Shown here one piece after another: positions 56,930-64,000 of a stretch of DNA of 64,000 bases (position 1 is the first letter of the stretch; each line of letters starts with the position of its first letter). The stretch is from positions 116,462,228 through 116,526,227 of the forward strand of contig NC_080680.1 of the NCBI RefSeq assembly GCF_030445035.2. The letters run 5' to 3'. This stretch comes from Dasypus novemcinctus. Taxonomy: Eukaryota; Chordata; Mammalia; Cingulata; Dasypodidae. Made by a program: the position numbers and the translations under genes. The notes under the pieces were generated by a model. The model did no database searches. It worked only from the letters and a program-made list of their open reading frames with translations, and was not told the origin of the DNA.

Positions 56930-57190
56930 GGTCTTCCCTATCTCCATTAATGGCACCAGCGTACATTCATGGGCGTAGGCCAAAAACTTTGAAGTCATCT
57001 GTGATTCCTTTTTCTCAATCTTACCCCATGTCCAATATAAAATAATGTAAGGACACATTTGTCTGAAAAATATACCTCAGATTTCCAGCTTCTGGTACTG
57101 GTGGAGCATCTTGTAGCAATTATCTTAGATCACAGTAATCCTTCCACCACTGACAATGATAAACCCTGCATTAAGTATTAAGAAAACAAC
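56930..57190 (+). repeat. L2-like fragment, sense (unit B only)
   Basis: 'ggcgtaggccaaaaactttgaagtcatctgtgattcctttttctc', then 'ttaccccatgtccaatat', resembles the L2 ORF2 3' region. It is weak and diverged. Confidence 0.4.
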
Positions 57191-58099
57191 AACTGTTTGA
57201 GTGCATTAGAAAGCAACCAAAAAGCAGGCAGAACTGAGGGGATTTGACTTCTGGGAAAAGTGAATCTTCTGGGTTAGGTCTAACATTTACATGGTGTTTC
57301 TCCCAGGGTTTCTCCCTCATCTGAATAGAAGACAGAACTCAAGCAGAAAGCAAGAGACTTACTGAGCTGAGAAATCTGAAAAGCAGCATTTCTGGCTGCT
57401 GGAGCAGCTGGTAATTTGGGAAGTAATCCTGGAAAAGAGGGAACCATAGATGGGGAAACTCAAAATATGTGTCAACCCTCCTTTCCAATCCTTGGCCAAA
57501 CCTGGCATTGAGCACGTGCAGAGTGTGACTCCTTGGAAGAGCTGAGCAGAGATATTAGCAGCAGCTCACTACAGGGAAGACAGAGTTGGCGTTCAAGCAC
57601 CACCAAAATAGAGGTGATTGGTAGATGCCTCCAGATTTCCACTGAAACCCTCATCCTTTCTTCCTGAATCAGACATGAACTCTGGCCCAGAGTAGTGGAT
57701 GTGGGTTTAAGTGAGATCTGTATTGTTACCTCACATTGCAGGAGAAACATTTATATAAAGATGCATCCCATTTTCTACCCCAGCAAGACTAGAGTTTATG
57801 TAACATTCTTCAGTGAGCCATGTATTAGAGCATTTGGGCTTTTTGCTCTGAGTAATTCTTTACCTTGAGACTCTCTCCAAGGGGCATTTAATAGATAAGG
57901 TTTCTTCTCCCAGTAAATAGCATTAATCAATTTACCCAGAGGTTCCATTGACAAAAACCTAGACTGGGTCACCTACCTCTTGTTTTTCTCTCTCCCTTGG
58001 TAGTATGCCCTTGGTAAAGGAAGCAAAGCAAGTAAATGGATCATAGGTAACTTGCTTAACTCCTTTATCCATGAGCTGTCTTAAAAGTTTAACATTTGA

Positions 58100-58954
58100 C
58101 ATGAGGTGATTTAATATAAATTCAGCAAAGGTAGAGTGAAATAGTTAAGGATCCATAGTGCAATCCTAAGAGCAACTACTAAACATACAATAGACAAATA
58201 CAGCTAAAAGAATAAATAAAAAATACAGAAAAAAAGGAATAAAGGTTAGAAGGGACAAGTAGAAAAAAAACAGCAAGAAGGTAGACTTAAACAACATTAC
58301 TCTAGTAATTATATTACATATAAATGAACTAAGATACCAATTGAAAAATGGGTTACTATATTGGATAAAAAAAGAAGACGCTTTTAAAAATACACTTTAA
58401 ACAAAGGCACAGACAAGTTGAAAAGTAAAAGGATGGAAAAACGTAACAAGCAAAAACTAAATGAAAGAAAGCTGAAATGCCTATATTAATAAGATCAGAC
58501 AAATTCACCTTAAGAAATAATAAAGTATTCCCAGAAATAAATGAAAAAAATAGACAATTAAAAACTCAATAGCATAGCTTCAAAGCATGAAAGAAAAAAA
58601 AATTTATCAGAGCTTAAGGGAAAATGGACAAATTTATAATCATATCTGAAAAAGTTTAACACCAAATTTCAGGCATTGATAGAACAAATAGAAAAAAACC
58701 CAGTATGATTTAGAAGATTGTAAAACAGTATAAAAATGACGTGATTGACATTTATAAAACACTCTTCAATGATTTCAGATCACATCCTTTTCGAATGTGT
58801 ATTGAGCATTCACCCACATAGCTTAAATTCTAGTTCATAAGACATCCCAATACATTTCAAAAGACTGAAATCATACATAATATGTTGTCTGAGCAAAACA
58901 AAATTGAATTTGCAATCATAATAAAATAACATCTAGAAAATATCAAAATATATT
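58100..58954 (+). repeat. Old L1M ORF2 fragment, sense (unit B copy), part 1
   Basis: This is the counterpart of 38,680-39,600. It shares 'aaaggcacagacaagttgaaaagtaaaaggatgg', 'gcctatattaataagatcag' and 'caaaagactgaaatcatac'. All frames are broken. It is interrupted by a DAS SINE at 58,955. Confidence 0.75.
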
Positions 58955-59140
58955 TTTTTAAAGATTTATTTATTTATTTATTTCTCTCCCCCCTACCCCC
59001 ACCCCGGCTGTCTGTTCTCTGTGTCTATTTTGCTGCATCTCCTTCTTTGTCTGCTTCTGTTGTTGTCAGCGGCACTGGCATCTGTGTTTCTTTTTGTTGC
59101 ATCTTCTTGTTGTGTCAGCTCTCCATGTGTGCGGCACACA
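58955..59140 (-). repeat. Truncated DAS-type SINE, antisense
   Basis: Reading antisense: an (ATTT)n tail, a C-rich stretch ('cccccctacccccacccc'), 'tgttctctgtgtctattttgctgc', 'ttctgttgttgtcagcgg', 'tctttttgttgcatcttcttgttgtgtcagctctcc', then the copy stops before the tRNA head. It is thus a 5'-truncated DAS-III-like SINE. Compared with unit A, about 620 bp of L1M (A 39,600-40,240) is missing here, so the insertion was accompanied or followed by a deletion. Confidence 0.85.
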
Positions 59141-59700
59141 CACTTTCCTAGAGAGCATTAGTAATGAATTTTGTAGATTTAAAATAATAAAAAGTATTAA
59201 TCTTACAGAAATGCTTATATCAGCTCAAAAAACAGAGGAAGAGGAAATGCTTCCCAAAACTTTTATTAGTTCAATATACCCTGGTACCAACAAAATCTGA
59301 TAAATACATTAGTAAAAAAGGAAATTATAAACAATATCACACATGGATATAGATTCAACAATCCTCAATAAAATGTCAGCAAATCATATGCAGCATTTTA
59401 TCAAAAGGGTATTATATCAAGAACAAGCAGGTACTATACCAGAAAAGAAGTGCCAGTTTAATATTTGAACATCAATCAAGTTCATCACGTTAACAGAACA
59501 AAAGAGAAAAAAAATTCAAATGACCATCTAAATGAATGAAAAAGCAAAAGCATTTGCAAACATTCAAGTCTTATTCATGTTTTTTAAAAGTACTCTTATC
59601 AGTGTATATGTATGAAATGAGTGGATATTTCCACAACATAATAAAGGGCATCTATGAAAAAAAAATCTCAGCTAACATTAAATGCAAAGAAAAAGAGCTG
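59140..59700 (+). repeat. Old L1M ORF2 fragment, sense (unit B copy), part 2
   Basis: This is the counterpart of 40,240-40,830, sharing for example 'tggatatagattcaacaatcctcaa' with 'tggatatagactcaacaatcctcaa', and 'aagaaatgtcagtttaatatttgaacatcaatcaa' with 'aagaagtgccagtttaatatttgaacatcaatcaa'. Frames are broken. Confidence 0.75.
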
Positions 59701-59729
59701 ACTTTTTTAATTTTGAAAAATGAAGTTTC

Positions 59730-60560
59730 CTTTTATAGTTGGTAATTTTTGGAGGAAGGGGTTTGTGTTTAAAAGAGCCTAAGTGAAAAGATATTCTGAG
59801 TGATCTTCTAGAAATTTTATAGAATGAACGTTTAAGTTTGAGTCTACGATTTACCTCAAATTGAATTTTGTGTGTGGTACAAGATATGGATATCCAGTTG
59901 CACCAAAACAACTTATTGAAAAAAACTATCCTTTACCATTGAATCACCTTGGTACCTTTGTTCACAATCAATTGATGATATATGTTTTTGTTCTTTCTCA
60001 CTCTTTATTCTGCTCCATTAATCTATTTGTCCATATTTATGTCAGTACCATGCTGTCTTGATTATTTTCAGTGCATAATAAGTTTAAATTGAGGTAGTGC
60101 AAATTCTCAATTGTTACTCTTTTTTGCAAGATTGTTTTGGCTCTTCTAGGTCCTTCCCATTTTAACATTGGCTTTAGAATCAGATTGTATGTTTTTCCAC
60201 AATCTCTGCCTGGATTTTAGCAGAATGGCATTAATCTGCAGATCAATTTGAGGGAAAATTATATCTACAATATTGAGTCTTCTAATCTATGAACAAGGTA
60301 ACTCTCATTTCTACAGTTCTTTAATTTCTATCTGCAATGTTTTGTAACTTTCAGTATAAAAGCCTTGAGCATCTTCTGTCAACTCTTTCTCAATTATTTT
60401 GTTTTAAATGCTATTCTAAATAGTACTTTTAAAATATATTTTCTAATTCTTTGCTTTGGGCAACTTGAAACAATTGGTTTTTGTATCCTGACCTCTTGGT
60501 AGCTTGGTAAATTCTCCTATTAATTTTTTTCAGTTATTTTGTGAATTCATTAGCAGTCAT
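59730..60560 (-). repeat. Old L1M ORF2 fragment, antisense (unit B copy)
   Basis: This is the counterpart of 40,840-41,796 plus 51,586-51,610, uninterrupted here. It includes 'ggatatccagttgcacc', 'catgctgtcttgattatttt' and 'gattgttttggctcttctagg'. It shows the pre-insertion state of the sites where unit A took a DAS SINE and a full-length L1. It continues to about 60,560, beyond the part kept in A. Confidence 0.75.
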
Positions 60561-60654
60561 TGTTGCTTGTTCCTGATCTTATGAAGAGGTCATTTTTTTT
60601 TTTTCCTGTTTTACCTTGGGCATATCTCCATGTTCAGATTCTTTTTTATATATT

Positions 60655-61001
60655 TATTTATTTTTAATATTTATTTTATTATTTCTTTCTCCCCATCCCC
60701 TTGTTGTTTCTATTTGCTGTGTCTGTTTGTTGCGTGCTTGTTTTATTTTTAGGAGGCACCCAGGAACTGGATCTGGGATCTCCCATGTGAGAGGAAGGTG
60801 CCTAATTGCTTGAGCCACCTCCATTCCCTGTTTTGTGGTGTCTCTCATTGTGTTTTTCCTCCTTGTGTCTTGTTGCGCTATCTTGTTGTATAACATTGCC
60901 ACTCTGTCTTGCTCATCTTCTTTAGGAAGCACTGGGAATGGAACCTGGGACCTCCCATGTGGTAGGCAGGAGCTCAATTGCTTGAGCCACATCTGCTTCC
61001 C
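60655..61001 (-). repeat. Dimeric tRNA-derived SINE (DAS-II-like), antisense
   Basis: On the minus strand two tRNA-like heads stand in tandem: 'gggaagcagatgtggctcaag' from 61,001 and 'gggaatggaggtggctcaag' from 60,828. Each is followed by an 'atgggag(g/a)tccca' B-box region. A-rich linker words ('gcaacaagacacaagg', 'gacacagcaaatagaaacaac') and an (AAAT)n tail near 60,655 complete it. This dimer layout fits a DAS-II-type xenarthran SINE. The 112-codon minus-strand frame over it is an artefact. Confidence 0.8.
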
Positions 61002-61015
61002 TTTTATTTTATTTT

Positions 61016-61260
61016 ATTTTTTTATAAAGATTTATTTTATTTATTTATTTCCACCCCCTTGCCACTTGTTTGCTGTCGGCTCTCTGTGTCCATTTGCTGC
61101 ACATTCTTCTGTATGTGCTTGTCTCCCTTTGTGATGTCATCTTACCACGACAGCTCTCCGCAGGCATGGGCTGTCAGCTCTCAGTGGGTGCAGGCCAGGC
61201 ACCCAGGGCCTGCCATATGGAAGACGGGAGCCCATTTGATTGGGCCACAGCTGCTTCCCT
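61016..61260 (-). repeat. tRNA-derived SINE (DAS-III-related), antisense
   Basis: The minus strand begins 'gggaagcagctgtggccca' at 61,260, has a decayed B-box region ('ggcaggccctgggtgcc'), then 'ggagagctgtcgtggtaagatgac', 'gtgcagcaaatggacacagag', a G-rich stretch and an (AAAT)n tail at about 61,025-61,050. It lies head-to-tail with the DAS-II-like dimer. The tail abuts 'ccttttattttatttt', so one SINE probably landed in or beside the other's T-rich end. Confidence 0.75.
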
Positions 61261-61261
61261 C

Positions 61262-62335
61262 CCTTTTATTTTTAAATGGAGGGCATAGGGTTAGAAGATT
61301 GTTAACATCCCTTCCAATTATAGCATCTCTGGATTCTGATATTCACTCTCTTTCAACCTAGATGGTGATTTTTTTTCTTCCAAAGCTATAAGTGCATTGG
61401 TATTGCTGGTTTTTTTTTTTTTTTCAAATATGAAAATTATGATAGGGATCAAAATAATATGAAAAATAATAGAAGATGATTAAGACTTGAAACTGTGAAG
61501 ATGTAACGTGGAGTTAGAAGAGCAGAGGAGGAGCACAAATGAGCTTCCTGAAAGAGGCCTGGGCTGGCTGTCCAGCCAGAGAAGAGCCAGGACAATTAAG
61601 ACCCCTTGCCTGGTGATGACAATGCTTACCCACAGGTGGTGTTTGCTTCGGTATCAAGGACCCAGAGAGAAGGATAGTGCTCTACAGAAAGAAAACAGAG
61701 AGAGAACTAGGAAGAGGCACTAACGCTGTCCATGTGAAACCATTCCATGCTGCTACTCCGGGCTCCATCTCTGGTGGTGGCCTCACAGACTGAAAGTTTA
61801 TCAGGTGCAGATGCTCATGGGACTAATCAAATGATTTATCAAAATTTCAGGCTCTGCCTTGATATCCATGGTGTCAAGGGACTATATGAAGCAGAAGCAC
61901 AAATGCACACTCTGTGGCCACATCCAACGGGTGGAAAGTTTCCAAGGGAGGCCAGTGGTGAGCACAGGCATAGGATTCCTATTACCAGGTGACCCAGGCA
62001 TAGCAAACCCGATGTTTCTATTATCCTTCCCTGCAAAACAAATGAACAAACATCCACACGGAGCACACTTCTTCTGTTCTATTTATGGTGTTGAATAAGT
62101 CATTTACCCAACATCTACCAATTACTGTGTTAACTACTGCTGATACGATGATAAAGATACAACCCTTTCCCTTAGTATCCTCTCAGTCTAATTAGGGAAA
62201 TATAGCGGTATTTGTTATTTATAAGACGGGAAGAATAAACCTCGGTGTGGTCTGGGAGGGGATTACCAAGGGCTTCCTGGAAAAGTTGATATCAGAACAG
62301 AATTTGGAAGGTTATAAGGAGATATACTGATTTAG
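61262..62335. other. Unit B-specific intergenic DNA
   Basis: There is no counterpart in unit A. Several short frames (61,508-61,723, 61,747-61,992, 61,859-62,098) have no recognisable motif. A T run lies at 61,411-61,424. No repeat was firmly identified. Confidence 0.4.
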
Positions 62336-62449
62336 AGGCTTTATACCTCACATTTTAGGCACTGTGGAAGGTTTTTTACTGGGAGAAAACAATATCAATA
62401 TGACTTGATTATTTTAAAAAATCGCTTTGACGGTATTGGAGAGAAGAGA

Positions 62450-64000
62450 TTGAAATAAAACTAAAAACTGACAATGACAAGGGAGAAGTTTGCGTGCTGA
62501 GCTAGTAAGACGAACTGAAGTGGGTATTGCTTGAGTTAGAGCGTCCCCTGGTGTCTGCCGCATGGTATAACTAGTCAGAGAATTCGATAGAACGTCATAG
62601 TTGAAACTAATTTGAGATTATTGAGAAAATAGGAAAATGAGCTTTTAGCTGAGATCATAATGTGGCCTTGCAGGCGTTTAATTAATGTCTTCCGCTTACA
62701 TATTTTAGAACCTCCTGGGAGCAACATCCAACATGTATTCATAAAAGGCACTGAGGCTCAGCTCGTTTCAGTGATCTCGAGAGGATTCATGTGCATAGTT
62801 ACAAGCGTCAGCGAAGTGACACAAGAAATAAGCGGGGCTGGGAGGATTTCCTTAACAAGTTATTGACCTCCCCTAAGGAAGGCAATCATGCATCTCTGGA
62901 TGAACTAAGTCTGGCTAAAAAAATCATTACATTTCCCCTAGGATGACTCACGATTGAGGGAAAGGCGATGCTTATCTCCTGATAAGCGACGCTAAGGCTC
63001 GTGATGAAAACGGAGCCACGTTTTCTAGAGACGAAAGGACGTTTACCCGGGATTAGGATTAGTGCATAGGAAGGTATGGTCACTTGGCTCCGGGGAATTT
63101 GGGTTTTATTTTATTTTATTTCGTTTTGTTTCATTTCATTTATTTTATTTGAAAGAGGCTTTAGATTACATAAATGTTACATCGAAAATATAGGGGGATT
63201 CATCTGGGTGTTTTAAACGTCTTCAGAGCTCCTCTCAAGATCTAGAATTCATGCTAGTCCCTTGGATATGGGGGAAAGATTGGGGTCCTCTGAAGTAACC
63301 TCCTCACCGCAATCCACACTGACCCGCTCTCCAAGTAGCGAGGCTGCTCTCTGAGTCCCAGGAGCACAGCCACTTAGTAAGCTTTCATTCACATTTCTTG
63401 AACTGGGACACCAGCAAAGCAGATAACTTTCGGCTGGTGTTGCCAGCTGGGTGCACAGAACTGTGGTTTAAACTGCTTCTCCCAGAGTGGAGAAGGCATT
63501 GCCGCATACCTGGGTGGGCAGGGACCTCAAGGCCTGAAGACCTTGGACTGGGTGTCCTTTCTGCTTTCCAGTTGATGTTTTTTGCTCGGTCAGGGTGCTC
63601 TAAAGCTGGTATAGATGCTAAGGCAAGAAAGAAGGGAAAAAATATGTCTAAGGAGAGCTCTTAGGAGCAAACCAAGAATGGCTAGGCAAAGAAGTATGGC
63701 CAAAGAAATCATCCAAACAAAAGGTGATTTGCGGCCTGAACCAAAAGCACGGGGGAAACCCAGGAAGTCTGAAATTCAGGGGAGTGAACAAGTAACTGTG
63801 GCTCCACGTGGGCAGAAGGGAAGGCTGGAGTAGGGAGCAGAATGGCCCCAAGTGGGTAGCATTTTGCATGTTTCTGGAAGCATGGAGAATTTAACCACTT
63901 TAGGTCTGATAAGGAAACACTAATGCTGGCCTACCCTATGTAGAAATTGGGACATAGCTCTACACGTGAACTCTATACTTCCACATTATTCTTAGAGTTC
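62450..64000. other. Unique-looking, CpG-richer flank; no gene called
   Basis: CpG is visibly more frequent at 62,480-63,060 than elsewhere outside the young L1. A 7-bp inverted repeat gcttatc-tcct-gataagc (62,970-62,987) and a TGACTCA site (62,944-62,950) lie in it. A TTTTA/TTTCG-type pentanucleotide tract is at 63,103-63,152. The frames at 63,398-63,664 and 63,615-63,833 resemble nothing known and are not called. Confidence 0.4.
62944..62987. promoter_or_regulatory. AP-1-like site plus head-to-head GATA palindrome
   Basis: TGACTCA (62,944-62,950) is a perfect AP-1 consensus. Twenty bases on, gcttatc and gataagc form a perfect inverted repeat with a 4-base spacer, giving two GATA motifs facing away from each other. 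It lies in the CpG-richer flank about 8.5 kb upstream of the OR start. Function is inference only. Confidence 0.25.

Larger units (their letters stand above)
51735..62450. repeat. Tandem duplication unit B (right copy)
   Basis: This is a direct copy of unit A (31,380-41,796 plus 51,586-51,735), about 10.7 kb. It contains the intact OR. Unit B keeps about 1.0 kb at 56,195-57,190 (with a MIR) that is replaced in unit A by an L1/SINE composite. It also has about 2.1 kb at 60,280-62,340 with no counterpart in A, and a truncated DAS SINE at 58,955-59,140. Divergence between units is clearly visible, so the duplication is not recent. Confidence 0.85.

Noticed and set aside
63398-63833. Two overlapping small frames near the right edge
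   Set aside because: There is no family resemblance, no ribosome-start or exon signals, and they lie in different frames. The window ends nearby, so a spliced gene further right cannot be excluded, but nothing here supports one.
1-64000. CRISPR arrays, operons or prokaryotic defence systems
   Set aside because: All short repeats found are SINE, LINE, LTR or simple repeats of a mammalian genome. No regularly spaced identical repeats with unique spacers were seen.

Overview
This is a mammalian, repeat-dominated intergenic stretch at the edge of an olfactory-receptor (OR) cluster. Several copies of a long tRNA-Ala-derived SINE of the DAS type (at about 19.1, 26.9, 41.2 and 59.0 kb), plus dimeric DAS-II-like and DAS-I-like relatives, point to a xenarthran, most likely an armadillo (Dasypus or close kin). 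This assignment rests on recognising the family and was not searched. No spliced gene, rRNA, functional tRNA or CRISPR is visible. The only credible host gene is one single-exon OR, with one OR pseudogene.

Layout. Positions 1-31.4 kb are ancient interspersed repeats: L1M, L2 and MIR fragments, MaLR/ERVL-type LTRs, an internal ERV-L fossil on the minus strand (about 4.7-8.65 kb), a solo LTR with a 4-bp target duplication (12,026-12,503), a small hAT-type DNA transposon (2,127-2,316), and a nested stack of L1, LTR and SINE insertions at 18.2-23.3 kb. From about 31.4 to 62.4 kb the sequence is a direct tandem duplication of a unit of about 10.6 kb. Unit A (31.4-41.8 kb plus 51.59-51.73 kb) carries a broken OR13F1-like gene. 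Unit B (51.7-62.4 kb) carries an intact 314-residue OR13F1-like gene. Both ORs are on the minus strand. The last 1.6 kb is unique-looking and somewhat CpG-richer.

A nearly complete young L1 of about 9.8 kb (41,797-51,572) sits in the distal end of unit A, flanked by a 13-bp target-site duplication. It has a 2.1-kb 5' UTR, an intact 322-codon ORF1, an ORF2 interrupted by two apparent single-base losses, and an unusually long 3' UTR of about 2.8 kb. An older 3'-UTR-only relative at 36.1-37.8 kb is collinear with it. Paralogous unit B lacks this L1 and the neighbouring DAS SINE, so both arrived after the duplication or are confined to unit A.

I found no evidence of a new biological system. The most informative content is the OR tandem duplication with one live and one dying copy, the layered transposon record that orders events, and the large L1 3' UTR. 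Calls on repeat families come from memory of consensus sequences and by-eye comparison; no database search was possible.
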